Positions 7,775-15,791 of a DNA stretch of 46,565 nt are shown here, piece after piece; within the stretch, counting starts at the first letter, position 1; each line of letters begins with the position of its first letter. Source of the DNA: a virus; the IMG/VR virus record IMGVR_UViG_3300023174_000265, positions 1-46,565 of that record; one strand, given 5' to 3'. The position numbers and the translations under genes are program-made. Under the pieces are notes generated by a model, which worked only from the letters and a program-made list of their open reading frames with translations, made no database searches and was not told the DNA's origin.

Positions 7775-9715
7775 TTACCTCTTAGAGGCTTTCTCCATAA
7801 GGTTTAGTATCAACTGAACCGCACCCTCTGTTTCGGCGAACTCTCCGCCTTCTACTGCAGCGTTCACTACTGACCTTTTGTTATCTATTAGTGCATAAAT
7901 GTATTCATCTATTGTTCCGCTGGTCAGCATGTATGTAGCGGTAACAGAACCCTTCTGCCCAAGTCGGTGAAGTCTCGAGTAGGTCTGGTCCACGTCTGCG
8001 GGTGTCCAGGGAAGTTCTATGAATAGGCACTCCTCGGATGAGGTTAGGGTGTGTCCTGTCTTTGCTGCCTGTATGGATAGCACGATTACTGGCGCTTCCT
8101 CTACCGATAGCGTCTGGAACTTCCTCTTGTTCTCCTCTACTTCCTCAACCTTCATGCCACCCTGGATACGCAGACCGCCAAACTTTCTGGCTAGTTCGTC
8201 GACCACGTCTCTGTGGTGAGCAGCAACGACGACTTTCTTTCCATTATCTACTCTTTCTTGTATCCACTCTATTGCCGCTTCCATCTTCGCTTTAGCAGCC
8301 AGTCTCCTAAGGACCGATAGTCGTACGAGGTGTTCGTTCGCTTCTGCTCTAATCATTGCTGACATAGCAGCGTTGTATGAAGGTAGTCCCTGCTCTATCG
8401 CCAATTGACGGGCTCTCTCTGCGATGTACATCAAGATGTCTTCTTCCGCCTTGACGTATTCCTTCATTGCCGGCGCTGAACCGTCTACAACTAGTCGGCT
8501 ATGTACTACGGGTGGTAACTCTGATAAGACTTGGTCCTTGGTTCTACGTATGTAGCATGCTCCACGTAGTCGTTCGTTTAGTTCGTCGAGGTGTGAGTTG
8601 CCACTTAGGTTCCACTGACCGAACCTGTCTTGATACGCTGCGCAATACCTTCGATAGAAGCCCCATAGACCACCGAAGTCCTTCAGCCTTCCGAGTATGT
8701 CTAACTGACTTGCGTACTCTGCTGGTCTATTGGTTACGGGTGTCCCCGTTAGACATAGCACGGGTGTATTTTTCTTTGTACTTCTGGCTATCTTGACTGC
8801 CGCCTTTGTTCTTTGCGCTGTCGATGTCTTGCAGTAATGACTTTCGTCAAATACGTACGAGCCATGCTCCATTAGTTGGGACTGCCACGCTTGTATGTTG
8901 CTGTACCCAACGACAACGACGTCATAAGAGTTCTCGAGTGGGAAAGACTTTCTATTGGTTACTGCGCTCACTCGTCTATGCGGTACCCACTTGGATATCT
9001 CGTACGACCAGTTCAGTACGAGGCTTGGTGGACAAACGATTACCGCTGGATAGATGTCTCCCTCGCGTGACGACAGATATTCCAACGTTGCTATTGCTTG
9101 TATCGTCTTTCCTAATCCCATCTCGTCTGCGATAAACGTTCGTCTGGCGTTCGCAGCATAAGCAACTCCAGCTTTCTGGTACGGCAATAGTTCTCCGGTC
9201 AAACCGGGGACAACGATGTCGGCGTCAGTCGAGCGAGAAGCTTCTATCAGTGTATTTATTTCAGTATTTACTCTTTGTAATATTGCTGTCACGCCGGCGT
9301 CTACGGGTACATCGAAACCGTTCGCCCACTCGATTACCTGTGTTATCGATGACAATGGTGCGCGCCACGAATATCTATCGCCATCCCAGGACACGGCAGG
9401 TATTTTCTTTACCGCTGAAATAATTACTCTTTCATACGGGAACTTCATATAAATCATTTCATCATGAAGCGATACTCGCTTATCCCCCTGTGACGTAATG
9501 CTTTTAGGAGCTTGGAATTTGAGTATGTCCGAAGTTATGTCGAACTCGTATTTGAGAGCGAACTCTCTGGCCGAAGCAATAGATGTTATTGGTACTCTCC
9601 AGATACGTGAGACCTTGTCCCACCTAGCTCCCTCGACACGCTTCATCTCGTTGACCTGTTCCTGGTCGTACGGGAAGTCAAAGAGGAGCTCTCTCCCATC
9701 CAGATACATCTTCAT
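7775..9715 (-). CDS. SNF2-family DNA helicase with HARP-like N-terminal repeats
   Basis: About 646 residues. Two N-terminal repeats of the form FPYD...GARWDKVSRIWRVP and FPYER...WDGDRYSWRAP resemble the HARP module of SMARCAL1-type annealing helicases. Then come SNF2 ATPase motifs: DEMGLGKT (motif I), DESHYCK (II), LTGTPVTNR (III) and a C-terminal QTYSRLHRLGQKGSV (VI). Likely role: remodelling forked or single-stranded DNA during replication or repair. Start uncertain: ATG at 9715 or GTG at 9745. Promoter at 9823-9852. A repeat copy (7879-7891) lies inside the coding sequence. Confidence 0.9.
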   Translation of the reverse strand: MKMYLDGRELLFDFPYDQEQVNEMKRVEGARWDKVSRIWRVPITSIASAREFALKYEFDITSDILKFQAPKSITSQGDKRVSLHDEMIYMKFPYERVIISAVKKIPAVSWDGDRYSWRAPLSSITQVIEWANGFDVPVDAGVTAILQRVNTEINTLIEASRSTDADIVVPGLTGELLPYQKAGVAYAANARRTFIADEMGLGKTIQAIATLEYLSSREGDIYPAVIVCPPSLVLNWSYEISKWVPHRRVSAVTNRKSFPLENSYDVVVVGYSNIQAWQSQLMEHGSYVFDESHYCKTSTAQRTKAAVKIARSTKKNTPVLCLTGTPVTNRPAEYASQLDILGRLKDFGGLWGFYRRYCAAYQDRFGQWNLSGNSHLDELNERLRGACYIRRTKDQVLSELPPVVHSRLVVDGSAPAMKEYVKAEEDILMYIAERARQLAIEQGLPSYNAAMSAMIRAEANEHLVRLSVLRRLAAKAKMEAAIEWIQERVDNGKKVVVAAHHRDVVDELARKFGGLRIQGGMKVEEVEENKRKFQTLSVEEAPVIVLSIQAAKTGHTLTSSEECLFIELPWTPADVDQTYSRLHRLGQKGSVTATYMLTSGTIDEYIYALIDNKRSVVNAAVEGGEFAETEGAVQLILNLMEKASKR

Positions 9716-9822
9716 CAGGAAAGTATATTCCAGATGGGTAACCACTGACGGGCCACGTACGAGCAGCCATCGAAGGGAAATAAGATGGTTCCCGTAGTGA
9801 CCCGTCAGCCACCACGTGAGTC

Positions 9823-9852
9823 ATCCTACAGATGCAGCATCAGACTAGCCAC
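9823..9852 (-). promoter_or_regulatory. Promoter of the helicase gene
   Basis: On the minus strand: GTGGCT, AGTCTGATGCTGCATCTG (18 bp), TAGGAT. Same family as the others, with no adjacent repeat copy. Confidence 0.65.
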
Positions 9853-9871
9853 GGGATATCATGTAGTACCT

Positions 9872-10081
9872 ATGACCCAACCTATGTACTCTCTCTTTAA
9901 ATGTGTTGTGTGTGGTTTGCCATTGGACCCGTCTAGCTCTAATTCGGAAAGGCTAGGCGTTGTCTGGCTTAAGTCAAACGGCAGGACGGTTAACCGGGTT
10001 GTAGAGGAACTTCACTCATACAAGCATGACTTCTGTAATGACAAGGGGATGACTGACTATGTACAAGATGCGCTTTTCTAG
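9872..10081 (+). CDS. Hypothetical small protein, CxxC
   Basis: About 69 residues starting MTQPMYSLFKCVVCGLPLD; one CVVC pair and a later Cys suggest a zinc knuckle. I start at 9872 because the frame upstream overlaps the helicase promoter. No clear ribosome-binding site. It overlaps the next gene by 23 nt. Confidence 0.5.
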   Translation: MTQPMYSLFKCVVCGLPLDPSSSNSERLGVVWLKSNGRTVNRVVEELHSYKHDFCNDKGMTDYVQDALF

Positions 10082-10289
10082 ACTGGCCGGACGGCTGCGA
10101 AACATACGGGCAGTTATCTATTGGAAGAAGAACAGTCTTCTCGCCCCACCATGTGAGTACTGCATATTCGAAGAGACGAAGATGCCTAATGCGCGCGGCC
10201 GGATGAAGTACTACCCGGTTTGGATTACATGCACGAATCCGCATTGGGGTGGGCCGGCAAATGACGGGTGTCAGTGGGGAAACGTTTAA
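10059..10289 (+). CDS. Hypothetical small protein, Cys-containing
   Basis: A 76-residue basic protein with CEYC and two later cysteines in a WITCTNPHWGGP...GCQWGN context, a possible zinc site. An ATG at 10068 is an alternative start. A reversed repeat copy at 10112-10124 is read as part of the protein (RAVIYW). It ends just before a GC-rich element. Confidence 0.5.
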   Translation: MYKMRFSRLAGRLRNIRAVIYWKKNSLLAPPCEYCIFEETKMPNARGRMKYYPVWITCTNPHWGGPANDGCQWGNV

Positions 10290-10345
10290 GTTATCGGAAG
10301 CCCCCGTGAAAAGGTTTAGAGCGGGGCTCCGCCCATAGTTATCTA

Positions 10346-10564
10346 TTAGCACCCCAGTCTCTCGCACTCACAAACACCCGTCACCTTACACTCGGTATGT
10401 CCGAGGAGTCCGCAGAGTCTTGCGTACTCGACCTGGTCGGTGACTACCTCGCCGCCCTGCTCCTCGAGCATGAACATTTTGTAGTGATTTACGCACCATA
10501 TTTCGTGCGTTGCCGCGCGCTCATTGGAAGTGAATAAGCACCGTTCGCAGATTTGAGTTGTCAT
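10346..10564 (-). CDS. Hypothetical Cys-rich protein
   Basis: A 72-residue protein with CERC near the N-terminus and five further cysteines (WCVNH, LCGLL, ECKVTGVCECERLGC), probably metal-binding. The ATG is 6 nt from the -10 box of promoter 10571-10600, so the mRNA should be leaderless. Its TAA stop is supplied by the repeat copy 10337-10349. Confidence 0.7.
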   Translation of the reverse strand: MTTQICERCLFTSNERAATHEIWCVNHYKMFMLEEQGGEVVTDQVEYARLCGLLGHTECKVTGVCECERLGC

Positions 10565-10570
10565 ACGCGC

Positions 10571-10600
10571 AGCGTATCAGGAAAGGTACAGACTAGACGA
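10571..10600 (-). promoter_or_regulatory. Promoter, leaderless type
   Basis: On the minus strand: TCGTCT, AGTCTGTACCTTTCCTGA (18 bp), TACGCT, 6 nt, ATG. The repeat copy 10600-10612 overlaps the -35 edge by one base. Confidence 0.7.
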
Positions 10601-10754
10601 GTTATCTATTAGAGAAAGACACCCCGGAATCATTTGCGGCTGTTGTGTCGAATCGTCTCGCCAACCCGCCCGCGGTGAAGCCCCGGGGGGAAACGGTTGA
10701 GGCCGGGGCTTTTCTCGCGTTGTGTTTGGCTCTGAACACGGGGGGCTTCCGATA

Positions 10755-10962
10755 ACCCACTGGCGCTCGGTGACACTCACTGGTGGACACTGACGGACAC
10801 TGGCACTCTGTGGCGCTCTGTAGCGCTCGGTGGCGAACACTCACACTCGGTAGCGCGCTCGGTGACGGACACTGGCGCTCTGTAGCGCTCGGTGATGTAC
10901 GTTGCCGAACACTCGCGCTCACTGGCGAACACTCACACTCGCGCTCGGTGACGCTCGGTGTA
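10755..10962. repeat. Imperfect short tandem repeats
   Basis: About 200 bp made of scrambled 8-14 bp units: GGCGCTCGGTGA, GGACACTGGC, GCGAACACTCAC, CTCTGTAGCG. No transcription signal or gene found. It could be an iteron-like protein-binding tract or an unstable spacer. Confidence 0.6.
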
Positions 10963-11030
10963 TTACTAATAGATAACTATTTACCGCGAGAGTGTGACGC
11001 GTAGAACGCGCCACACTCTCTAATAGATAA

Positions 11031-11372
11031 CTATTCGGCTAGTGCTTTATGTATGTTGCTGACTAATTCCATAGCCTGCGAACCGCGACCCATTGAGCGT
11101 ATATTAGTGTCAGCGCCAATTTGTATGGCAACCCAGTACAAAAAATCAAGGTTATACACTGCTTTTAGTTCGTCCACTACAGAACCATCATGAGCGAATA
11201 TCGTTCCTTTGTAAGAACCATCAGATTCATGATTCTCTACTAGCCCTGCTTCGGTCAATTCACTTAGCGTAAAATGTGGCGCGTAATACTCGGGATAAAA
11301 CAAAGTATGTCCGTCTCCGATAATGATATTTGCTTTTATTGCCTCACGTACTTTTTCTTTTGTGATGTTCAT
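11031..11372 (-). CDS. Hypothetical protein, paralogue of 5632-5940
   Basis: A 113-residue protein, MNITKEKVREAIKAN then IIIGDGHTLFYPEYYAP, homologous along its whole length to 5632-5940 on the other strand. GAGGGGAAAAT precedes the ATG at 11372. The open frame upstream only translates the repeat (SLIDNY) and is not part of the gene. Function unknown; two diverged copies in one genome suggest a useful accessory function. Confidence 0.75.
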   Translation of the reverse strand: MNITKEKVREAIKANIIIGDGHTLFYPEYYAPHFTLSELTEAGLVENHESDGSYKGTIFAHDGSVVDELKAVYNLDFLYWVAIQIGADTNIRSMGRGSQAMELVSNIHKALAE

Positions 11373-11431
11373 ATTTTCCCCTCGCTGGTAGTTATCTATT
11401 AGTGAATAAAAGTGTTGGTAATCGTGAGCGA

Positions 11432-11779
11432 CTAAAGCCACTCGGCTAAATCGCCATCCATAATTTCAGATGGGTCTAGTCCGTGTTGCTCTGCTATCGC
11501 ATCCCATAAATCTTCTTCGGTGAAATTACCTTCGGGCAAGTAGTCGTAAAATGTTCCCGTCTTTTCGCGTGGCACGATTAGTTCTACTTCTTCATCAAGC
11601 GGAAAAGAATCAAAAGTAGGTTCTGCTAGTTGCTCATCTTCATAACCCTCTACATCAACAACTAATCCCGTAGCGTCAATCTCAACATCGGAAATTACAG
11701 TAGTTGTGTAACCGCCCCACTTATCCACGTACTTGATTCGCATACCTTCTTTTAGGTCTTGGGCTTTTATGGTTGTCAC
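11432..11779 (-). CDS. Hypothetical acidic protein
   Basis: About 115 residues, acidic. The N-terminal part (QDLKEGMRIKYVDKWGGYTTTVISDVEI) looks like a small beta-barrel and the C-terminal part is helical. I choose the GTG at 11779 because AAGGGAG lies 6 nt upstream; an ATG 11 codons earlier is possible. Promoter at 11813-11842. Confidence 0.7.
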   Translation of the reverse strand: MTTIKAQDLKEGMRIKYVDKWGGYTTTVISDVEIDATGLVVDVEGYEDEQLAEPTFDSFPLDEEVELIVPREKTGTFYDYLPEGNFTEEDLWDAIAEQHGLDPSEIMDGDLAEWL

Positions 11780-11812
11780 TTTTTCTCCCTTGTTAGTTGT
11801 GGTCATAATCAA

Positions 11813-11842
11813 ATCGTACTAGGCGCGGTACAAACTAGACGC
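11813..11842 (-). promoter_or_regulatory. Promoter
   Basis: On the minus strand: GCGTCT, AGTTTGTACCGCGCCTAG (18 bp), TACGAT. A repeat copy lies 31 bp further upstream (11873-11885). Confidence 0.65.
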
Positions 11843-11895
11843 TCTAGGAATCCCTTATACAGCATGGTGAATAGTTATCTATTAGTAGATAACGC

Positions 11896-12336
11896 CTAAA
11901 CCTTATTGCGATAATCCCATACATGAATTAGTGGATACAAAGTACCGAGACACTCTAAATCTATTTCTTCATTATCTATGTCTGGAGTAGTACAGAACAT
12001 ACTTGCCTTAGCGTCTATCCCGTTGTAGTTGTCTGGGTAGTTCTCTCTTACCGTTGCCACGAACTCATCAAATTGTTTTCTTCCGATATTCGCGAGTAGT
12101 GCTAGTTGGCAAGCGAATAAATCTGGCTCGGTAATTTTTGGCATGGTTAGAGATAGTGTCGCGCGATTATTTCGCTTTTGCTTTTCCCACTCATCACCGA
12201 ATTGTTCCGTCAATACTTGCTTCACTTCTTTTGATTTTATTCCAAAGTGTTTTGCAATATCGCACACTGGTACTTCATCAAGAAACATCTCACATATGTA
12301 TTTGTACAATTTGGAATTGAGCGATATCTCGGTCAT
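11896..12336 (-). CDS. Hypothetical protein with HTH-like segment
   Basis: About 146 residues. The segment VCDIAKHFGIKSKEVKQVLTEQFG (about 28-50) has helix-turn-helix character, so DNA binding is possible. Start at ATG 12336 after TTGGGGAACGCC. Two repeat copies in tandem (12350-12362, 12367-12379) separate it from the gene upstream. Confidence 0.65.
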   Translation of the reverse strand: MTEISLNSKLYKYICEMFLDEVPVCDIAKHFGIKSKEVKQVLTEQFGDEWEKQKRNNRATLSLTMPKITEPDLFACQLALLANIGRKQFDEFVATVRENYPDNYNGIDAKASMFCTTPDIDNEEIDLECLGTLYPLIHVWDYRNKV

Positions 12337-12358
12337 GGCGTTCCCCAATAGTTATCTA

Positions 12359-12979
12359 TTAGTAATAGTTATCTATTAGTAGTATTTCGCTTTCGCCTCT
12401 ACGGGTGAAGTAGGCGATAGCGTCATCACGCTTGATAGTTCGCTCTAGGACTATTGGCTCATCTCCATCACGCGCTAGACGTTCTGAAAACCACTTTGCT
12501 CTACTCTGGTCAAGCGTCCATGAGAACCCATCTTCGTTCTGCCCTGCAATGCACCCACGATAAACGGTAAGCGTCTCTGGTAGTTCTTTGTACTGCTCGT
12601 ACTCATCAGCGTCCATCATCAAGTGACGGTCACTCCTATTGGCGGTAAGTAGTTCGTGAATTAGGTGCTTTTCTTGCCACATATTCTCTGTACCGATACA
12701 TACGTCAGCGAGTAATGCCCAATACTCGGCGTCAGTAAGTAGGTTCTCAATGGAGTCAAAAGCGTTTATACGGTATGGCTTTTCGTGGAGATAGACGTAG
12801 GTGCTGTACTGCTCGTTTTCTATCGCTCGGTCTATCGCGATTTTCTTCTGGGTATAAAGCAGATTTATTGTCGCTGTATCAAGTACGCCAACGATATGGA
12901 CGTATGGGTGAGATACGCGCTTGCCGAATATCTCACACTCCACCACGTAGTCCTGTAGTTCTTCTAGTAGTTCTTCCAT
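12359..12979 (-). CDS. Putative ADP-ribosyltransferase-fold protein
   Basis: 206 residues. The C-terminal half carries, in order, the three marks of mono-ADP-ribosyltransferases: LTVYRG with Arg141, GFSWTLD with an S-x-T motif (153-155), and RGESEIL with an E-x-E pair (196-198). T4-like phages use such enzymes to modify host polymerase and other proteins. The N-terminal about 130 residues are helical and unrecognised. The last residues (LLIDNYY) and the stop are encoded by the two repeat copies. The ATG is 7 nt after a TACATT -10 box, suggesting a leaderless mRNA. The motif match is by eye. Confidence 0.6.
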   Translation of the reverse strand: MEELLEELQDYVVECEIFGKRVSHPYVHIVGVLDTATINLLYTQKKIAIDRAIENEQYSTYVYLHEKPYRINAFDSIENLLTDAEYWALLADVCIGTENMWQEKHLIHELLTANRSDRHLMMDADEYEQYKELPETLTVYRGCIAGQNEDGFSWTLDQSRAKWFSERLARDGDEPIVLERTIKRDDAIAYFTRRGESEILLIDNYY

Positions 12980-12986
12980 GTAAGTA

Positions 12987-13015
12987 AATGTACCAGTGAC
13001 GTATCAGAATTGCAA
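12987..13015 (-). promoter_or_regulatory. Probable promoter, leaderless type
   Basis: On the minus strand: TTGCAA, 17 bp, TACATT, 7 nt to the ATG at 12979. Confidence 0.5.
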
Positions 13016-13182
13016 GAGTTATCGGAAGCCCCCCGTCTCCAGCAAAAAAGCTTTTGGAACAAGAGCGCAAGAAGCCCCGGCAAAACTCTGGCGCACCCAC
13101 CAAAAGAGGTGGGCTTGCCCTCAAGGTGCGGGGCTCCTGCTGGGTTGGTCAAATGCCGGTCTATCCACGTCACTATCGAACA

Positions 13183-13212
13183 GCGGCTAGTCTGTACCAC
13201 GGGTGGTAGGTT
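13183..13212 (+). promoter_or_regulatory. Promoter
   Basis: GCGGCT, AGTCTGTACCACGGGTGG (18 bp), TAGGTT. Drives 13249-13607. No repeat copy adjoins it. Confidence 0.65.
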
Positions 13213-13248
13213 GCGCGTGGCGCAAGCCACCAACTGAAAGGGGACAAG

Positions 13249-13386
13249 ATGAAGAAGACAGTCGAGTGCGGTGTCTGCGGACACAGCGAAGCAACTCACT
13301 ACCACGAGACCGAGACTGTTCACGAAAGCGGACAGGGCGAGTTCATGTGCTGCAGTTGCGACCACGGCTCGGGGGTTTGCCAATGA
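13249..13386 (+). CDS. Small zinc-finger-like protein
   Basis: A 45-residue protein: MKKTVECGVCGHSEATHYH at the start, then CCSCDHGSGVC. Two Cys pairs plus several His make a zinc ribbon very likely. AAAGGGGACAAG precedes the ATG, and the TGA overlaps the next ATG (ATGA). Confidence 0.65.
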   Translation: MKKTVECGVCGHSEATHYHETETVHESGQGEFMCCSCDHGSGVCQ

Positions 13387-13607
13387 GAAGGACAATCGAG
13401 TGGCGGCTCACCGAAGCTCAGAAAGAGGCAATCCTTCGGGCAATCATTCACTGCCCGACAATTGTCGGCGATGGCGAGGAAGAGCTCAGTCGACACAGAG
13501 CCAATTCGGCTCGAGTGTCGGCGGAGCTCGAGAAGCTTGGCTGGAGTGAGGGCTCTCTTTGGGAGTACCTCAACGGGGACACCCGCCGAAAGGCGAAGTC
13601 TCGCTGA
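13383..13607 (+). CDS. Hypothetical protein
   Basis: A 74-residue helical protein (MRRTIEWRLTEAQKEAIL...), coupled by ATGA overlap to the zinc-finger gene. The start is chosen for this overlap; the frame open to 13203 reads through the promoter region. GC content is higher than in neighbours. Confidence 0.65.
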   Translation: MRRTIEWRLTEAQKEAILRAIIHCPTIVGDGEEELSRHRANSARVSAELEKLGWSEGSLWEYLNGDTRRKAKSR

Positions 13608-13785
13608 GCTGCTCGCGGGGGTGTCGAACCCTCCGGGCACTCGCCCAGCAAGAGCCCCGGCTAAACACAAAACACGCGGGGCTTTCCCCCGAAGGGGAAG
13701 GCTTAGGCGTCACGGGGGGCTTCCGATAAGTCTGGCGCACCCTATCGCTTCGCTTCGGGATTGCCCACAAGCGAGCCGACTATCC

Positions 13786-13827
13786 CTAATAGATAACTTG
13801 TCAAGCCTGTACCTTGGCTAGTATGAT
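13786..13827 (+). promoter_or_regulatory. Promoter with overlapping repeat copy
   Basis: The repeat CTAATAGATAACT (13786-13798) overlaps by one base the -35 box TTGTCA (13798-13803); then AGCCTGTACCTTGGCTAG (18 bp) and TATGAT (13822-13827). Drives 13865-14317. Confidence 0.75.
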
Positions 13828-13864
13828 GATTACTAATAACCACCAACCACGAAGGGAATAAATA

Positions 13865-14317
13865 ATGGAGATTATGGAACTAGCCGAGCGAGTGGAGAGT
13901 GAAGTGAACGACACTCTCGGGTTTGACCTAAAGCAAGCCCTACTTGTATCCGTTACAGACGGACTATTTGGAGTTGAGTTATCAGCACCACTTGCTCACG
14001 GAGATGTCTATGAACTATTGGAGAGCGAAGCGTCAATGGAGTTGGCTAAGCGTTCGGAGTATGTCGCTATCGTCACTTGTGGTTGGGCTGCGCCTATCCG
14101 TGAAGATGATGATGATGATAACCAAGTAGCACCAAGCCAACACCCAGCCCGTAGGCGTGTCCGTCTAGTCGTACTTGCTAACCGTAGTTCAGTATCTAGC
14201 GTGCTTCGCTTCAGCGATACGCCTGATGAAGTAGTTACAGACGCAGGCAAGGCTACAGGTTCGCTCGCAGACGCTATCCACCAACTCATATCTAAGACCG
14301 TTAGAAACTCAAACTAA
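13865..14317 (+). CDS. Hypothetical protein
   Basis: A 150-residue protein with an acidic stretch (REDDDDDN, about 79-86) between two folded parts; no recognised family. CGAAGGGAATAAATA precedes the ATG. Followed by a repeat copy and a strong hairpin terminator (14341-14373): a clean single-gene cassette of promoter, gene, repeat and terminator. Confidence 0.75.
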   Translation: MEIMELAERVESEVNDTLGFDLKQALLVSVTDGLFGVELSAPLAHGDVYELLESEASMELAKRSEYVAIVTCGWAAPIREDDDDDNQVAPSQHPARRRVRLVVLANRSSVSSVLRFSDTPDEVVTDAGKATGSLADAIHQLISKTVRNSN

Positions 14318-14340
14318 CTACTAATAGATAACTCAACTCA

Positions 14341-14373
14341 CGCCACGACACTCACCCCCCGAGTGTCGTGGCG
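14341..14373 (+). terminator. Hairpin terminator, 13-bp stem
   Basis: CGCCACGACACTC pairs with GAGTGTCGTGGCG, followed by TTTAGTT. Repeat copies flank it in opposite orientations (14321-14333 and 14377-14389). Confidence 0.75.
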
Positions 14374-14623
14374 TTTAGTTATCTATGAGAGATACAGCGA
14401 ACTCACTTACTAATAGATAACCCACCCCGAGCAGGGGAAAGCCCCGCTGGAAAGACTTTGTCGCGGGGCTTGTCCCCGAGCAGGGGCTGGGGCAGGCTTC
14501 GCCGTAGACGGGGGGCTTCCGATAATTCTGGCGCACCCTATCGGGCTTGCCCACAACCTCAAAGGGCTATCTCTAATAGATAACTCACGGGCTACGGACA
14601 ACCTCTAATAGATAACTCAAATA

Positions 14624-14653
14624 CTGGCAAGTCTGTAAGCGTCTTACTAGGCT
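14624..14653 (+). promoter_or_regulatory. Promoter
   Basis: CTGGCA, AGTCTGTAAGCGTCTTAC (18 bp), TAGGCT. A repeat copy ends 7 bp upstream. Drives 14686-15791. Confidence 0.65.
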
Positions 14654-14685
14654 TGTAGTACCACTACAACCACAAGGGGGCAAGT

Positions 14686-15171
14686 ATGAGCGAAGTACCA
14701 ACCAACCGAATAGATGTTGCTGTTGCTTATTTGGAATTGCATTATCACGCTAATTCTTTCTATGCGAGTTTGTTCTATTCATTTCAGAAAAATGGAACTC
14801 TGACTATCAAGCAGATAGAAGCCGTTGAGAAAGATATCGCTATTGCTGAATTGCGTGTCAAGTCGGAAGTAAATCCCGTGACTGTTATCGGTATGTACCG
14901 AAATGCTGACGGTGTGTTTCGTGTGAAGCAAAGCAAGGAAAGTGGCAACCTCTACGCTATGCGTCTTGTTCCAGAAGCAACCACCAAGTCAGAACGCTTT
15001 ACATACGAGCGTGGTGGCATTTATAAACTCACGGCTGATAATCGTATGACCGTAGAGGAGTGCGCTGAACTTGGCTTGCTGTACTCAATGTGTGTCATCT
15101 GTGGCGCAGACCTTACAGACCCAAAGAGCGTTGCTCGGGGTATGGGTGCTACTTGTGCGAAAAATGTCTAA
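14686..15171 (+). CDS. Protein with C-terminal DUF6011-like zinc motif
   Basis: 161 residues. The C-terminus CVICGADLTDPKSVARGMGATCAKNV matches the DUF6011 pattern (CxxCGRxLTDPxSxxxGxGPxC), a small zinc-binding tail common in actinophage and plasmid proteins. The N-terminal about 130 residues are unrecognised. Downstream of an ACAAGGGGGCAAGT ribosome-binding site, and followed by a repeat copy immediately before the next gene. Confidence 0.75.
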   Translation: MSEVPTNRIDVAVAYLELHYHANSFYASLFYSFQKNGTLTIKQIEAVEKDIAIAELRVKSEVNPVTVIGMYRNADGVFRVKQSKESGNLYAMRLVPEATTKSERFTYERGGIYKLTADNRMTVEECAELGLLYSMCVICGADLTDPKSVARGMGATCAKNV

Positions 15172-15201
15172 CTACTAATAGATAACTAGAAAAGGGGAAA
15201 A

Positions 15202-15483
15202 ATGAACATCATCACATCAGTATTCATAAGCGCATTATTTCTATCCAGTCCTTTATGGCTTGCTGTAATTATTGGAAAACTCAAGTCACGCCGAGAAGCC
15301 AAAGAGAACCTAATCCAAGACACGATAGAGAACGCTATGCGTCAAGGATACGACTGGGGCTATGAGAAGGGCTACCTAGACGCAGAACTAGAAAAAGACC
15401 CAAACTACACACCAAGTCCAAGTCCATTTAGTTACTGGAACATTGGATATAACCAACCACAACATCAAGGAAGCGAGAAATAA
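15202..15483 (+). CDS. Small membrane protein
   Basis: 93 residues: one N-terminal transmembrane helix (about 4-26, TSVFISALFLSSPLWLAVIIG), then a charged helical tail. Preceded by the repeat copy 15175-15187 and AAAAGGGGAAAA. Function unknown. Confidence 0.7.
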   Translation: MNIITSVFISALFLSSPLWLAVIIGKLKSRREAKENLIQDTIENAMRQGYDWGYEKGYLDAELEKDPNYTPSPSPFSYWNIGYNQPQHQGSEK

Positions 15484-15485
15484 TT

Positions 15486-15791
15486 ATGAACACTGAATAC
15501 GAAACAGACACCTATCAGACCGAGTGCGTTCATTGTGAGCGTGAAGCGAACTGGTCTGAAATTGACCCGAACACCGATTATCCATTTGGGTTCATTGAGG
15601 ACAAGTGGGAGAACCTGTGGTGCGAGGAGTGCTACAACGAGGATAGGAAGCAGAGCCGTAGTGGGGGAAATGAGCGTCACTCGTCTATTAGTGACTACTC
15701 ACATTGGAACGAGGAAGCGTCTATCGTCAAGGCACAAGAGGACAGATACTCTGACTACTACGCCGAGCCAAAGGAATATGACGATTACTAG
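15486..15791 (+). CDS. Hypothetical acidic zinc-finger-like protein
   Basis: 101 residues with CVHCE near residue 15 and CEECY near residue 47, spaced as a zinc finger, then a hydrophilic Tyr/Asp/Glu-rich tail. It begins 2 nt after the membrane protein gene ends. A reversed repeat copy (15808-15820) follows. Confidence 0.7.
   Translation: MNTEYETDTYQTECVHCEREANWSEIDPNTDYPFGFIEDKWENLWCEECYNEDRKQSRSGGNERHSSISDYSHWNEEASIVKAQEDRYSDYYAEPKEYDDY

Larger units (their letters stand above)
10565..11030. other. Intergenic region with hairpins and satellite-like repeats
   Basis: Holds promoter 10571-10600, a terminator-like hairpin AAGCCCCGG/CCGGGGCTT followed by TTTCTC (10678-10715), a GC-rich element (10737-10755), an imperfect tandem repeat tract (10755-10962), and two repeat copies (10966-10978, 11020-11032) around a GAGAGTGTG/CACACTCTC hairpin (10988-11020). 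Reading frames crossing the tract only reflect its periodicity. Confidence 0.6.
14318..14685. other. Intergenic module
   Basis: In order: repeat copy, terminator hairpin, reversed repeat copy, repeat copy, GC-rich hairpin AAGCCCCGC...GCGGGGCTT, GC-rich element (14507-14525), covarying hairpin (14530-14551), two repeat copies (14573-14585, 14605-14617), promoter (14624-14653). No gene seen. The fullest example of the module. Confidence 0.65.

Noticed and set aside
10577-10922. Overlapping leftward frames rich in SVRQR/SATERQCP
   Set aside because: They translate the imperfect tandem repeats and GC hairpins and run into promoter 10571-10600. The periodic composition explains the open frames.
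12964-13395. Leftward frame of 143 residues across the intergenic module
   Set aside because: It crosses a promoter, the covarying hairpin and the zinc-finger gene; no start signal.
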